From Confluentibacter flavum (GTDB taxonomy: Bacteria > Bacteroidota > Bacteroidia > Flavobacteriales > Flavobacteriaceae): a stretch of DNA of 64,000 nucleotides. Both the position numbers and the translations under genes were made by a program. Positions 1 to 10,000 of the stretch are shown in pieces. The notes below the pieces were generated by a model, which was not told the DNA's origin, searched no databases, and worked only from the letters and a program-made list of their open reading frames with translations. Each line of letters starts with the position of its first letter. The first letter of the stretch is position 1. The stretch is taken from assembly GCF_002843175.1 (NCBI RefSeq), contig NZ_PJEO01000017.1, positions 124,001 through 188,000 of the forward strand, written 5' to 3'.

Positions 1-1083
1 ATTTTTTTCATACAATCCATCTAAATCTTCCATGTAATTATTTATATGATACTTTTTGTTAAATGATTCAAAACCTTTCTCGCCCAAGTGCAATCTCAGA
101 AACTTATTATTTATTAATAATTTGATTTTTTCGGCTAATTCATTTTGATCATTGGGTGTTATAAGTAATCCATTTACATTATTTTCAATGAGTTCTGAAG
201 GCCCTTCAATATCAGTAGCTATGACCGCTAGTTTAAATTTGAAAGCTTCTAAAATTACAATTCCAAATCCTTCCCAAATTGATGGTAAAATAAAGATATC
301 TGACGCAGAAAAATAGGGTTCTACATTAGTAGTTTGTCCTTCAAAATTAACTATTTCCTCAATTTCTAATTCTTTCGATAATGACTCTAAAGAAAATCTT
401 AAATCCCCATCGCCAACTATTAAGACCCTTATTGATTTTTGATATCCCTGCTCTTTTAATAACTTTACAGCTTTTAATAATGTATGAACAGATTTTTGTT
501 TACTTAGCCTTCCTACAAATAAAAGCGTGATTTTATCATTGGCTTTTTTTCTTTTTTCTGGATTATTATTTTCTTTAATGATGTTAGGGGGTATGGCATT
601 ATAAATTAAAAAGGAGCGGTTTTTTGGTAAGCCTAATCTTTCTAAAACATGCTTTTCTACACTTTTAGAAATGGAAATAACCTTAGTATGAGGAGATGCT
701 ATTTTGAACAAAAATTTATATACTATAAAATAAAAATTATCATATACATTTTGTTGTATATAAATGTTATGCATTGTGCAAAATATTTTTGTCTTTAAAT
801 TTCTAGCACTCCAAATACCTATTATATCTGCATGTCCAAGGTGCGTATGTATAACGTCTGGCTTGATATTCTTAAAATACTTTCTTAATTCTTTTGTTGT
901 AGATATGGTTAAGGGAATTTTCTTTACACAAATTTTATTATCCAAGTAGGGTAATAATAAATCTGTTCCCTTAAAATATACTAGGTGGACATCATTTTTT
1001 AATATCTGCCTGTTTACAATTTCCAGCAATAGTTTTTCAGCTCCACCTAATCCAAAAGCAGTTATAACATGTATGATTTTCAT
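1..1083 (-). CDS. GT4-family glycosyltransferase, C-terminus cut by window edge
   Basis: Reading the minus strand from the ATG at 1083 gives an open frame to the left edge, so the C-terminus is missing. The N-terminus reads MKIIHVITAFGLGGAEKL, the glycine-rich donor loop of GT-B enzymes. Later come LLFVGRLSKQK and an acidic stretch, PSIWEGFGIVILEAF, the E-x7-E nucleotide-sugar motif of the GT4 family. It should transfer a sugar from a nucleotide donor to a growing lipid-linked oligosaccharide on the cytoplasmic face of the inner membrane. Its start overlaps the stop of the upstream polymerase gene by 4 bases (ATGA), implying translational coupling. The donor sugar cannot be told from sequence. 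Confidence 0.9.
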   Translation of the reverse strand, partial: MKIIHVITAFGLGGAEKLLLEIVNRQILKNDVHLVYFKGTDLLLPYLDNKICVKKIPLTISTTKELRKYFKNIKPDVIHTHLGHADIIGIWSARNLKTKIFCTMHNIYIQQNVYDNFYFIVYKFLFKIASPHTKVISISKSVEKHVLERLGLPKNRSFLIYNAIPPNIIKENNNPEKRKKANDKITLLFVGRLSKQKSVHTLLKAVKLLKEQGYQKSIRVLIVGDGDLRFSLESLSKELEIEEIVNFEGQTTNVEPYFSASDIFILPSIWEGFGIVILEAFKFKLAVIATDIEGPSELIENNVNGLLITPNDQNELAEKIKLLINNKFLRLHLGEKGFESFNKKYHINNYMEDLDGLYEKN

Positions 1084-2321
1084 AGCATATTTAATTTAAT
1101 TTCTCTATGATATTGTTGAATTACAATAAATAAAATCCAAACAGGGGCTTGATAAAAATCAGCTATTATTACTAAATGGAGAAATGAAGTTATAACAGAG
1201 AATAAAAGAAAATCTCGCAAAACCCCTTTAGTGGATAATACTTTCAAAAGAAGTGATAATTGAAACAAAATAAAAAATAAAAAAGCTAAAACACCCACGT
1301 CTGATAGAATTGTTAAATAAACACTTAAATACCCTTCTGCATCTTCATCTACGCCATAACCCGGTCCGTTTCCAAGAATGGGGTTTTTAGAAAAATTATA
1401 CAGTGCTCTGTTCCATTGATATAGCCTTGCTCCGCTTGAAGTTACTTCGTTGGGATTCTCATTAAATGTTATTTTGTCTATAATTTCAGAAAACTCACTT
1501 ATACTCTTCTCAATTTTACTTGAAAAAAGAATAATCCCAATAATCAAAAAAACAAAAAAACTTCCCGCTATCCAATTTAATTGGCTTCTTTTAATTGAAA
1601 ATTTCTTTAATCTATTCCAAATGAAAATCAATAAAAATGCTAATAATGCTAATGTCATACCTGCACTAGAAAACAACGCAAAATGAGAAATTAAAAATAA
1701 AATTAAAACCCGTTTAATTTTATAAAACTCCTTTTTTTGATATAAATAGCATAAGGCAAATCCAAAATAAATATTATAAAAATTTGCCATCTGTCCTGGT
1801 TCTTCTGCAACGCCGCCTACTCTAAACATATTTCCTCTAACAAAGTAATTCATATTACTAACCGCTCCATCAACTACTGGAGCATAAACTTTTCTAAGAC
1901 TAAAATCGAAATAATTAATACCAATAAAATCTACAACAATAATAAATGAACAAAACAGAAAAGATTTATATACAATTGCCGTTATTTCTATAGTTCGAAT
2001 ATTTAAAAGATGAATAACATATTTTGAAAGAAAGAAGTAAAAAATGATGCTGTTTGTGTAAGCTAATGAATGATTAAAACTCCTTTGCTCTTTAAAACCA
2101 AGGAAAAAACTTATCCATACAAGGATTAAAAATCCAACTAAAAACAAGTCTTCTTTAACTAGCCAATTTTTTAATACTTTACCACTAATCAAAATACTTA
2201 ATAGTAATGCAAAGAAAAGAAATTGGTTAATGATAACAGGCAATCTTAACCAAGGAGATATAGCAAAAAAACTAGTGAAAGGTGCTAAAAAAATAAATAA
2301 AAAAAATAGTTTCTTTAACAT
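1080..2321 (-). CDS. O-antigen polymerase-like membrane protein (Wzy type)
   Basis: This is a 413-residue polytopic membrane protein with about ten hydrophobic segments. A large hydrophilic loop near residues 265-325 contains GARLYQWNRALYNFSKNPILGNGPG, of which the W-R-A and P-I-L-G-N-G-x-G pattern is characteristic of the Wzy_C/O-antigen ligase superfamily. Wzy proteins link lipid-borne repeat units in the periplasm; WaaL ligases share the fold, so ligase activity is the alternative. The neighbouring flippase and glycosyltransferases fit a Wzy-dependent polysaccharide pathway. Wzy sequences diverge strongly, so the call rests on topology, the loop motif and context. Confidence 0.82.
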   Translation of the reverse strand: MLKKLFFLFIFLAPFTSFFAISPWLRLPVIINQFLFFALLLSILISGKVLKNWLVKEDLFLVGFLILVWISFFLGFKEQRSFNHSLAYTNSIIFYFFLSKYVIHLLNIRTIEITAIVYKSFLFCSFIIVVDFIGINYFDFSLRKVYAPVVDGAVSNMNYFVRGNMFRVGGVAEEPGQMANFYNIYFGFALCYLYQKKEFYKIKRVLILFLISHFALFSSAGMTLALLAFLLIFIWNRLKKFSIKRSQLNWIAGSFFVFLIIGIILFSSKIEKSISEFSEIIDKITFNENPNEVTSSGARLYQWNRALYNFSKNPILGNGPGYGVDEDAEGYLSVYLTILSDVGVLAFLFFILFQLSLLLKVLSTKGVLRDFLLFSVITSFLHLVIIADFYQAPVWILFIVIQQYHREIKLNML

Positions 2322-2330
2322 GGAATCTAT

Positions 2331-3113
2331 CTAAAAAAGGGTTCTTAGAATATTTCTAAATATTACCAAAATGTTAAAAGTAATTCTTTTAAGATAATAA
2401 AAATAAGCCAGCTTTACATCATTACTTTTTCTTATTAATAAATCTTCTCGAGCAGTGACAAACAGATTTTTTATTTGGTGAGTTGCTCCCGTATTTCTCA
2501 TATAGACAAGAACTTCATCAGTAAAGATAAATTTAGCTTTGGCATTAAATGCTCTAAAAATCAAATCATAATCCGCGGACAGTCTGTAGTCGGTATTAAA
2601 ATCACCTATTTGTTTATAAACATTTTTATGCGCAAATGTCGCTGGATGATTTAAAGGCATGGTTTTATATATATATTTCTTGATGTTTTTTTTATTTTGG
2701 ACTGTTTGTTTTACATTTTTATTAGCATCTACTTTCGTTTTCTTTCCTGAAATAACACAGAAATCTTCCCTATGTCCTATTTCAATGATTTCTGAAACTG
2801 TATTGATAGCATACCAATCATCACTATTTAAAATTCCTATTAACTCTCCAGAGGCCATCTTCAAGCCTTTATTCATAGCGTCATAAATACCTTTATCTGG
2901 TTCGCTTATCCATTTAAATAAAATGCTTTTTTCTTTAAATTCTCTTTCATAGGATTTTATAATATTTAATGTCTGATCTTTGGAATTTCCATCAATAACA
3001 ATATACTCTATATGAGGATATGTTTGGTTTAAAACAGATTCAATGGTATCCTTAATTGTGTTTTCGCTATTATAACAAACAGTGATTATACTTACTAAAA
3101 ATGGGTTATTCAT
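2331..3113 (-). CDS. GT2-family glycosyltransferase
   Basis: This 260-residue protein opens with SIITVCYNSENTIKDTIESV, the start of the GT-A nucleotide-binding fold of GT2 enzymes. An IDGNSKDQT segment follows near residue 40. The metal-binding acidic motif is NSDDW at 96-100, and GIYDAMNKG sits just before it. A weakly hydrophobic C-terminal tail may touch the membrane. It probably adds one sugar to the polyprenyl-linked repeat unit of the surface polysaccharide. It is 9 bases from the polymerase gene downstream and 10 from the gene upstream. The acceptor is not predictable. Confidence 0.9.
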   Translation of the reverse strand: MNNPFLVSIITVCYNSENTIKDTIESVLNQTYPHIEYIVIDGNSKDQTLNIIKSYEREFKEKSILFKWISEPDKGIYDAMNKGLKMASGELIGILNSDDWYAINTVSEIIEIGHREDFCVISGKKTKVDANKNVKQTVQNKKNIKKYIYKTMPLNHPATFAHKNVYKQIGDFNTDYRLSADYDLIFRAFNAKAKFIFTDEVLVYMRNTGATHQIKNLFVTAREDLLIRKSNDVKLAYFYYLKRITFNILVIFRNILRTLF

Positions 3114-3123
3114 TATGTAACGA

Positions 3124-3951
3124 TTAAATCCTAATACCTATTTTATATAAAATTGACCTAACACTATGTTTTAAAAAATAAATTAACGGATGCACTCTTC
3201 TATTCGAAAGTGCTGTACCCTTAAAAATATAATTTGAAGAATTGTTTAACATGTCCTTATCAAAAATATGCCTTGAATCAAATAAATATTTATATGGAAA
3301 ACAACCATAATCACTCATGTCTCCTTCTATTAAGACATTATTATTTTTTTTACAAAGTAAACTTAAAATCGATTGATCATGCCTATGCTCCAAAAATTCT
3401 GGGTAGTCAGGGCCCAAAACACTTTTATCATCGGTTAAAATTCTAATGTCTTTCGAATACTGTTCCCAATCATTCAAAAACTCAATGGATTCCTTGCATT
3501 TTTTCACTAAAACAAATGTAGAAGTGATTTGAGGAGTATCTGTATACTTAGGAGAATCGCAATCCATTAAAATAAAAGCGTCTCTTTTTGTCCATTGCTT
3601 TTCAATTAAAAGAAGCCTAAAACAAAGAATGTTTTTTTTGTTTTTTTCTAAATGTTTAATAAGTGGTATAATGCTTTTAATGAAAATCGATCCACTGTCA
3701 GCGGAAAACAAATAGTCTCCATCTTTAACTTCCCTTAAGGCCTTATTAACTAAATAAGGTTTCCAAAAATAATTCCCAAATCCTTTAGAATATTTTTGAG
3801 AACTTTTGTGCAAATCCCATTGACTTTTTTCAATATCATCAGGACTATATTCAATTACTTTATCCACTTTGCCAAATAATCTTGCCGTAGCACTGTTCCA
3901 TTTTTGATTTCTTCTAAATTTTTTATCTGCAAAATTAACAAGTGTCACCAT
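3124..3951 (-). CDS. Putative glycosyltransferase of a capsule-locus family
   Basis: The 275-residue protein has no signal peptide. Residues 59-89 contain GNYFWKPYLVNKAL followed by GDYLFSADSGS. I recognise this combination (W-K-P-Y ... G-D-x-L-x-x-x-D-x-G) from a family of uncharacterised GT-A-like proteins in capsule and O-antigen loci. The D-S-G acidic motif (D85) would be the metal/donor site. A second acidic stretch, HRHDQSILSLL, resembles the conserved H-D-Q-S segment of these proteins. It lies inside a run of transferases and is tightly spaced. Function as a transferase is inferred from motif and context, with no experimental analogue that I can name. Confidence 0.65.
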   Translation of the reverse strand: MVTLVNFADKKFRRNQKWNSATARLFGKVDKVIEYSPDDIEKSQWDLHKSSQKYSKGFGNYFWKPYLVNKALREVKDGDYLFSADSGSIFIKSIIPLIKHLEKNKKNILCFRLLLIEKQWTKRDAFILMDCDSPKYTDTPQITSTFVLVKKCKESIEFLNDWEQYSKDIRILTDDKSVLGPDYPEFLEHRHDQSILSLLCKKNNNVLIEGDMSDYGCFPYKYLFDSRHIFDKDMLNNSSNYIFKGTALSNRRVHPLIYFLKHSVRSILYKIGIRI

Positions 3952-3957
3952 TGTTTA

Positions 3958-4959
3958 TTATAAGTTTTCATTTATGACCCTATTCATAAAGCTAAACATA
4001 TTATGCTTTTCGAATATTAACGTTCTAGCTTTTATTAAATTTTCTATATTTTTTTCATGAAAATCACTTTCCACTATGGATATTATTTCTTCAATGGCAT
4101 CCGGCCTTTGTATGTCAATTGGATAGTAGCTGCCTTCCGGGAAAAAATCAGCCATATTGCTACAACCATAATAAATGGGTGTAGCATAACATAAAATAGC
4201 ATCTGCAAATTTTTCACTCCAATAGAAGGGTGCTTTCTCATTTTCAATGACAAGTATATACCTGCTTTTAGAATAGGGAAACCATTTACCATTTGGTGCA
4301 TTATCTATATACTGTTTAAATTCAGACCATTTATGACCTCCATACAGATTAAAATCATAACCTGTTTTACAAAATTTTTCTAAAAATTCTGCTCTAACTT
4401 TATGACCTCCAATATTCATTAAATTGGAATTGATAACTGAAAAATTATCCGTTTTTTTTGGATAGTCAGCATGTAATAAAAAATCATAATCAATTATATA
4501 TTCGTCTTTGACTTTATTGATATGGCTATTGGAACCTAAATGCCAATGTACGTATGGTGCCGATGGTATGTACCTCTCATCATTTTTTTCTATCAAGTAC
4601 GGGTCTGAAGTATATACCTTATTGAACTTATTTAATATATTTATAGAAGATAAACCCAATTTATTTACGTAAGATGGTGGTTCTATATGCAATAAAAAAC
4701 TTTTGTCCTTTTTATAATTAATTCCTTTGTTGGGCCTATTTATTACAAAATCAAAATCAGAATATAAACTATTATAGAAAATTGTGTTATTAATAATCCC
4801 CGACCTATTTGGGGTTTGGTCTATAATAAAGTCATTATACGCTCCTCTATGAGAAGAAACCCTAACCTTAAGTAAATCATCCCTTAATAAACCTTTTCTT
4901 TTATAAGCGCCCCTAAAATCATCTGTTAGGTTTTTTATGTCTCTTAATAAATCCTTCAT
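3958..4959 (-). CDS. GT10-type fucosyltransferase-like protein
   Basis: This is a 333-residue cytoplasmic protein. Residues 232-264 carry SRYILVIENEK, YWSEKFADAI and PIYYG in order. They match the alpha-1,3/4-fucosyltransferase (GT10) signature of F-x-x-x-x-E-N, Y-x-T/S-E-K and P-I/V-Y-x-G, which binds GDP-fucose. The N-terminal half, the acceptor side, is not recognisable, as is usual for bacterial GT10 enzymes. The same operon encodes GDP-fucose synthesis (gmd and fcl), which supports the donor assignment. The stop/start junction with the acetyltransferase upstream overlaps by one base (4959). Linkage and acceptor are unknown. Confidence 0.75.
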   Translation of the reverse strand: MKDLLRDIKNLTDDFRGAYKRKGLLRDDLLKVRVSSHRGAYNDFIIDQTPNRSGIINNTIFYNSLYSDFDFVINRPNKGINYKKDKSFLLHIEPPSYVNKLGLSSINILNKFNKVYTSDPYLIEKNDERYIPSAPYVHWHLGSNSHINKVKDEYIIDYDFLLHADYPKKTDNFSVINSNLMNIGGHKVRAEFLEKFCKTGYDFNLYGGHKWSEFKQYIDNAPNGKWFPYSKSRYILVIENEKAPFYWSEKFADAILCYATPIYYGCSNMADFFPEGSYYPIDIQRPDAIEEIISIVESDFHEKNIENLIKARTLIFEKHNMFSFMNRVINENL

Positions 4960-5525
4960 TATTTAAAAAACTCAGGTTTATATTTTCCAAAAGGAGAAAC
5001 AACAAGGGTTGAAGGTTCTCTTTTACGTATGACTCTACAAGGGTTTCCTGCACATATACTGTAAGGAGGTAAATCTTTAACAACAATAGAGCCAGCACCA
5101 ATAATAGTGCCTTTTCCTATAGTTACACCTCCAATAATAGTTACGTTTGCCCCAATCCAATTTTCACCTTCTAAAATTATGTCTTGATTTTCAGTTATTG
5201 GACTAAAATCGCTACTGTTATGACTTCCTGAAATAATTATAAGACCTATGGCAGATTGTACATAATCACCTATGTAAACCTTGTTAAAAGCCCATATTTT
5301 ATTATAATGTCCTAGACTTACATTTGTACCTATAGTAATATTTCGTGGGTAAAGAAATCTAAAACCCTTATCTATGAAACATTTACCTTGTATATTAATT
5401 CCTGTGGCTTTTAGTAATAATGATCTTATAAAGATAAAAAAATTCGTTTCAATAGCAAATAGCTCTGATATTATATTGATTAAATTTATGGCCAATAAAA
5501 AAAAGCTTTGTTTTAATTTTATCAT
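4959..5525 (-). CDS. Hexapeptide-repeat acyltransferase (WcaF/LacA-like)
   Basis: The 188-residue protein has left-handed beta-helix repeats, for example IGANVTIIGGVTIGKGTIIG at about residues 123-142. It also has the ISGSHN segment near 96-101, whose histidine is the expected general base of acetyl-CoA-dependent O-acetyltransferases. The C-terminal ICAGNPCRVIRKR is the standard end of this family. It most likely O-acetylates a sugar of the surface polysaccharide. It shares a base with both neighbours, so it is translationally coupled to the flippase upstream and the GT10 gene downstream. A serine acetyltransferase-like role is possible but context argues against it. Confidence 0.85.
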   Translation of the reverse strand: MIKLKQSFFLLAINLINIISELFAIETNFFIFIRSLLLKATGINIQGKCFIDKGFRFLYPRNITIGTNVSLGHYNKIWAFNKVYIGDYVQSAIGLIIISGSHNSSDFSPITENQDIILEGENWIGANVTIIGGVTIGKGTIIGAGSIVVKDLPPYSICAGNPCRVIRKREPSTLVVSPFGKYKPEFFK

Positions 5526-6886
5526 TATCTATTTAATAAAAAATTATTATGCTCCTTTAAAACTTTTAATACTTCTCTTGCTCCAAAAATAGAAAAAAAC
5601 AATAATGACATCGAGGTTGCTATTATAACACCTGTTACTCCATATTCTTTGATGAGATAAATTGATAACGGTATATTAATAATAAGCCCTATAACACTGC
5701 ATATTAATTGAACTTTAATCCTATTTATTCCATTTAAAAATGTTCCAATAGCAATATTCCAAACATTAATCAGGGTAAAAATTGCCATACTAATAATTAA
5801 GCTCAGAGAAATTGATAAATTATTACCCAGCCACAAACTTATCACAGGTTTAGATACTATTAACATTAAGAAAATTAAAACTATTACAAGAATAAAACTT
5901 TTAAATTGCTTTACTAATATATTCTTTATCCAAAGAAAATCTTTTTTTTCATTCGCATGGCTATATGCTGCCCAAAAAGGGGTTAAAATAATAGTAACAA
6001 CAGTACTAATTATTGAAAAATATTTGTAAACTATACTATATGGAGTTACTTCTGATGGATCTAAAAAATGGGATATTATGAGTGAATCTGTTTGAAAAAT
6101 AATTAATATTGAAATTTGAATAATAAAAAACTTACTACCTAATGATAATAATTCATTAATTCTTTCCCTTTTAAAGTACCTGAAAGAGGGTCTAATAAGA
6201 TAATAATTTCGAGAAAACAACAAAATGCTTGCCACCACTAAAACAATGATAGGAACAGCTGAATAAATCAATCCAATAACAATAAGATTTTCCTTTAAAC
6301 TTACTTTAAAAATTAAAAAAAGAGCCAGTACAATTGTATTTGAAAAAGCAAAAATTAAAGAAGATAAAGCCGGTTTATGATAACTTGTTAAAATGATATT
6401 AATTAAATTTAAAAAAAATGACATTAAAGTCAAGACAAACGTTATGCCAATTAATTCTTTAATCTCATTTTTAAGCGAGTTGTCTGTGTTAAATACACCC
6501 GCCCAATCAATATAATTCCATGGAATAATAAATAAAGCACATAACAATAAAGAAATAAAACCTAACATTATATAGGCTGTACTGACGTATTCTTTTGCTT
6601 TGTTTATATTATTAGTTGCATTAGAACTGGTGAGCATATTTCTTAGCCCATTTCCTATTCCAATATCTAAAATCTGAATCATAGCTAGTATATTAAAAAT
6701 AGTGATCCAAATTCCATATTTATAACTGCCTAAAATTTCCAGCGTAATTGGTACTAATAAAAAACTTATTATCAAACTATAACCTTTTATAAATATTAGA
6801 CCAACAACATTCTTTTTTACTTTAATCGATAACTCGCTTCCTGATAAAAAAAATGATCTAATTTTAAAAATGAACTTATTAGTCAT
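5525..6886 (-). CDS. Polysaccharide flippase, Wzx/PST family
   Basis: This 453-residue protein has about 12-14 hydrophobic helices. Near the N-terminus are GIWITIFNILAMIQILDIGIGNG and an NML segment, typical of the polysaccharide transporter branch of the MOP superfamily. It should flip undecaprenyl-linked repeat units across the inner membrane. Its gene sits with a polymerase, transferases and a Wzz-like protein, completing a Wzx/Wzy set. The start is upstream of an acceptable hydrophobic N-terminus and lies 38 bases after the FkbM methyltransferase gene. The substrate is not predictable. Confidence 0.88.
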   Translation of the reverse strand: MTNKFIFKIRSFFLSGSELSIKVKKNVVGLIFIKGYSLIISFLLVPITLEILGSYKYGIWITIFNILAMIQILDIGIGNGLRNMLTSSNATNNINKAKEYVSTAYIMLGFISLLLCALFIIPWNYIDWAGVFNTDNSLKNEIKELIGITFVLTLMSFFLNLINIILTSYHKPALSSLIFAFSNTIVLALFLIFKVSLKENLIVIGLIYSAVPIIVLVVASILLFSRNYYLIRPSFRYFKRERINELLSLGSKFFIIQISILIIFQTDSLIISHFLDPSEVTPYSIVYKYFSIISTVVTIILTPFWAAYSHANEKKDFLWIKNILVKQFKSFILVIVLIFLMLIVSKPVISLWLGNNLSISLSLIISMAIFTLINVWNIAIGTFLNGINRIKVQLICSVIGLIINIPLSIYLIKEYGVTGVIIATSMSLLFFSIFGAREVLKVLKEHNNFLLNR

Positions 6887-6924
6887 AAAATAATTGTAAT
6901 TCCTCTTTTAATAATTTTGATAAA

Positions 6925-7773
6925 TTAGTCGGCATACCAAATTTTAGGCAGAATTACATCTGGAATGTTATTTAAATTAGTATTATCTAATTCATTTGGA
7001 AAATTAACCTGAGGCTCTTTATTGGTAAATCTATCATTTCTAATAAAAGAAAATTCTAATACGGGTGGTATTTGTATGTTATTATGTTTGACTATTTTTG
7101 AACAATTATTTGGGTGAATGTGTATACACGTATGGGTTTTTAAAAGTTTTTTGAAAACAGGTTCTACCAGTGAATAAAAATCATCGTTCCATAATCTTTC
7201 AAGAAAATGGAACTCAATCAATATGATTCTAAATCTTTTAATAATAGATTCGTCGGCAGAAAGTATGGTAAGGTATTCTGCTCCTTCAATATCCATTTGT
7301 AACAGCAAATCTCTATTTGTTTCAATATTACTGCTATTGACCCAATCGGTAAATGTTATATAATCTTCATTAGATGTTGTGCCAATATGTTTCTTTATAA
7401 AATTATAATTAAATTTTGAACTGTCAATATTTGGTTTATCAACGCTATTGTCTGCCATGTAGACCTGCATGCCTCGTTTTAAGCAATCTATTTCAAATCC
7501 GCTTTCTTTATCAACGCCAGGAGAAAAACAAGCCTCTATCCCAATCAAATCATTTGGAACAACATATCCTCCGTCCTCAATGCCACCTAACCTTACTAGC
7601 CCTAAATTTGTTTCATAAGGCCTAACAGTCTTAATAAGTTCTAATATTTTGCTTTTATCAGTATTCTCTGAGATCTGATATCCAAGCACATTAAATATCC
7701 TCCTTAAATTTATCAGTATAATGTTAGAAATTTTATTTTTTACTTTTTTTAATGTAATTTTCTTTGTACCCAT
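6925..7773 (-). CDS. FkbM-family methyltransferase
   Basis: The 282-residue protein contains LLLQMDIEGAEYLTIL around residues 157-170. The D-I-E-G-A-E core is the hallmark of FkbM-type SAM-dependent O-methyltransferases. The upstream segment GGIEDGGYVVPN and the SPGVDKES stretch (84-91) also recur in this group. Such enzymes in polysaccharide loci usually methylate a sugar hydroxyl. A second methyltransferase gene lies just upstream, so the polymer may carry two methyl positions. The substrate is unknown. The 107-base gap to the upstream gene has no obvious promoter or terminator. Confidence 0.82.
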   Translation of the reverse strand: MGTKKITLKKVKNKISNIILINLRRIFNVLGYQISENTDKSKILELIKTVRPYETNLGLVRLGGIEDGGYVVPNDLIGIEACFSPGVDKESGFEIDCLKRGMQVYMADNSVDKPNIDSSKFNYNFIKKHIGTTSNEDYITFTDWVNSSNIETNRDLLLQMDIEGAEYLTILSADESIIKRFRIILIEFHFLERLWNDDFYSLVEPVFKKLLKTHTCIHIHPNNCSKIVKHNNIQIPPVLEFSFIRNDRFTNKEPQVNFPNELDNTNLNNIPDVILPKIWYAD

Positions 7774-7880
7774 TATTCTCTTTTTTAATAAATATTTTAT
7801 GCCTTATTTAAATATTAAGATTCAATCTTAATTAATTTTTTATATTCATAAGCACCTAAATGCTATAATTATGCTAATTT

Positions 7881-8840
7881 TTAGCTTCTCATAATCCAAA
7901 ATGCACCTGGCTCCCTTTCAAGTTGTGTAGCGAAAATAGGGCATTTATCTTTAAATTTCTTTGTATAATTATGGGATAAGTAATTTAATGCTCCAATAAT
8001 TTTATAATTGGGATTAAATGTTAAAAAAGCTTCCAAAATATATTGCTCATTCCATAATTTATGATCTTTAATGACCCACTCGTTTAAATAATCCTTTGGA
8101 GTGAAAATATCATGTATGTGAACTAAAACACCTGGTTTAATTGTTGGCAGCAATTCCAAAAATTCGAACAGCACGTCCCCCTGTGGTCTAATTACATGTG
8201 AAGAATCTATAAATAATATATCATTAGCTTCTAGCCTTTCAAAAATATCTGTGCTGGTTTTTTCTACTAATTCTCTTATTAATTCCACGTCTAATTCCCT
8301 AAGCCAAGGCATCTCATAGGGCTCAATACAAATATGATGACAAGTGTATAAAGGATTTTCAGCTTTATTTTTTTTAATTGCGTTCTGCGCCATTAGTGTT
8401 GAATACCCACTTCCAATTTCAATAATCCTATTAGGCTTATAGTGCCTAATTATACTATACAAATATTCTGCATCTCCAGAGCAATAAGATCCGTTGTTAT
8501 AAAAAAATTCTACGTCTTTTCTTTTGTTGATTGGAAATTTAATGAGTTCATCATTGTAGTCAAATTTTGAAATCAAATTTAATTGTTCATCTATATTAAA
8601 ATCTATCCCTGGGAGTTTTCTATCATCTCTTAAAGATTTATTTAAATGTTTTTTCGGATTAATCAAAGGTTGATAATAATGGTCTAACACAGGTAAAATC
8701 CCAAAAGTCATGAAGATTTTTTCACCAAATATACCAATGCCCGCCTTTGTGACAAATTTCAACCAAATTGACGAAAAAAAGGTAAATGGAGCGCCTATCT
8801 CGGCAATAACTAATACAAACTTTTTTATAATATTCTTCAT
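7881..8840 (-). CDS. Class I SAM-dependent methyltransferase
   Basis: The protein has 319 residues. Motif I is RIIEIGSGYSTLMAQ at about 138-152, followed by an acidic post-I region and DILFIDSSHV, as in the Methyltransf_24 group. HIHDIFTPKDYLNEW further on is also typical of sugar- and lipid-modifying methyltransferases in glycan loci. The N-terminal ~60 residues are hydrophobic or basic and may contact the membrane. Together with the adjacent FkbM gene it suggests O-methylated sugars in the polymer. Substrate unknown. Confidence 0.8.
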   Translation of the reverse strand: MKNIIKKFVLVIAEIGAPFTFFSSIWLKFVTKAGIGIFGEKIFMTFGILPVLDHYYQPLINPKKHLNKSLRDDRKLPGIDFNIDEQLNLISKFDYNDELIKFPINKRKDVEFFYNNGSYCSGDAEYLYSIIRHYKPNRIIEIGSGYSTLMAQNAIKKNKAENPLYTCHHICIEPYEMPWLRELDVELIRELVEKTSTDIFERLEANDILFIDSSHVIRPQGDVLFEFLELLPTIKPGVLVHIHDIFTPKDYLNEWVIKDHKLWNEQYILEAFLTFNPNYKIIGALNYLSHNYTKKFKDKCPIFATQLEREPGAFWIMRS

Positions 8841-8911
8841 ATCTTATGTTGTTAGAAATCATTCGATCTATAGTATAAACTCATGAGCTACCGAATCCAA
8901 ATCTTGTTTTA

Positions 8912-10000
8912 TTACCCTTGTCCTTTCTGGCTTAAAAACCATTCATAAACCTTTTTAATTCCCTCAGCTAACTCAACTAAGTGCTTCCAGCCTAAAGTAT
9001 TTAACTTAGATACATCTGTTAGCTTTCTCATGGTCCCATCTGGTTTTTTAGAATTAAAAACTAATTCACCTTTAAAGCCAACTATATTTTTAACTGTTTC
9101 AGCAAGTTCTTTAATAGAAATATCTTCGCCTGTACCTATGTTTATGTGTGTGTTTCTTATTTCTGCCCCTTTCCCTTTGCCTTCGGCATCTCTCCAAAGG
9201 GAAGAAGGAATTAAATCTTTAAAATCTCTGTTTTCCATTATAAACACACAAGCATCTGCCATATCTTCGCTCCAAAGAAATTCCCGTTTTGGTTTTCCTG
9301 AGCCCCAAATCTCAACACTAGTGGCAAAAACACCAAATTTATTTAAATAGTCTTTAGCTTCTTCTATAGTGTTTAACCCTAAATCTGCAATAACCTCATC
9401 ATTTCTACCTTCGTACAATAATTTTGCTAAATGAATTTTCCTTATTAAAGCTGGTAATACATGCGATTTCTCTAAATCAAAATTATCATTGGGTCCATAT
9501 AAATTGGTGGGCATAACCGATATAAAATTGGTACCATATTGCAAATTATAACTTTCACACATTTTTATGCCTGCAATTTTAGCAATGGCATACGGTTCAT
9601 TGGTATATTCTAAAGTATCTGTTAACAGGTACTCTTCTTTCATGGGTTGGGGTGCGTTTTTAGGATAAATACAGGTGCTTCCTAAAAACAATAGTTTTTT
9701 TACATTATGAATATAGCTTTGATGAATCACGTTGTTTTGAATCATCATGTTTTCATAAATAAAATCGGCTCTATATCTGTTATTTGCTACTATACCTCCT
9801 ACTTTCGCCGCTGCCAAAAACACATACTCAGGTTTTTCTTCTTTAAAAAAATTTTCTACACCAACCTGATTTGTTAAATCAAGTTCTTTGTGGGTTCTTG
9901 TCACAATGTTATTATACGCTTTCTCCTGAAGATTTTTTAAAATGGCACTTCCTACTAATCCTCTGTGTCCTGCAATGTATATTTTAGAATCCTTATTCAT
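8912..10000 (-). CDS. fcl: GDP-L-fucose synthase
   Basis: This NADPH-dependent epimerase/reductase makes GDP-L-fucose from GDP-4-keto-6-deoxymannose, the product of Gmd encoded just upstream. The Rossmann start is [14 protein letters not shown] (GxxGxxG), and the short-chain dehydrogenase catalytic set is present as S-x-C in LGSTCIYP and Y-x-x-x-K in [25 protein letters not shown] near the C-terminus is typical. At 362 residues it is about 40 longer than the E. coli enzyme. The extra residues fall around 200-225 and 255-275, as in other Bacteroidota versions that I recall. It supplies the donor for the GT10 enzyme in this operon. Confidence 0.95.
   Translation of the reverse strand: MNKDSKIYIAGHRGLVGSAILKNLQEKAYNNIVTRTHKELDLTNQVGVENFFKEEKPEYVFLAAAKVGGIVANNRYRADFIYENMMIQNNVIHQSYIHNVKKLLFLGSTCIYPKNAPQPMKEEYLLTDTLEYTNEPYAIAKIAGIKMCESYNLQYGTNFISVMPTNLYGPNDNFDLEKSHVLPALIRKIHLAKLLYEGRNDEVIADLGLNTIEEAKDYLNKFGVFATSVEIWGSGKPKREFLWSEDMADACVFIMENRDFKDLIPSSLWRDAEGKGKGAEIRNTHINIGTGEDISIKELAETVKNIVGFKGELVFNSKKPDGTMRKLTDVSKLNTLGWKHLVELAEGIKKVYEWFLSQKGQG

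Noticed and set aside
9030-9350. 106-codon plus-strand frame opposite fcl
   Set aside because: It is an antisense shadow of a well-conserved enzyme with no independent signal.
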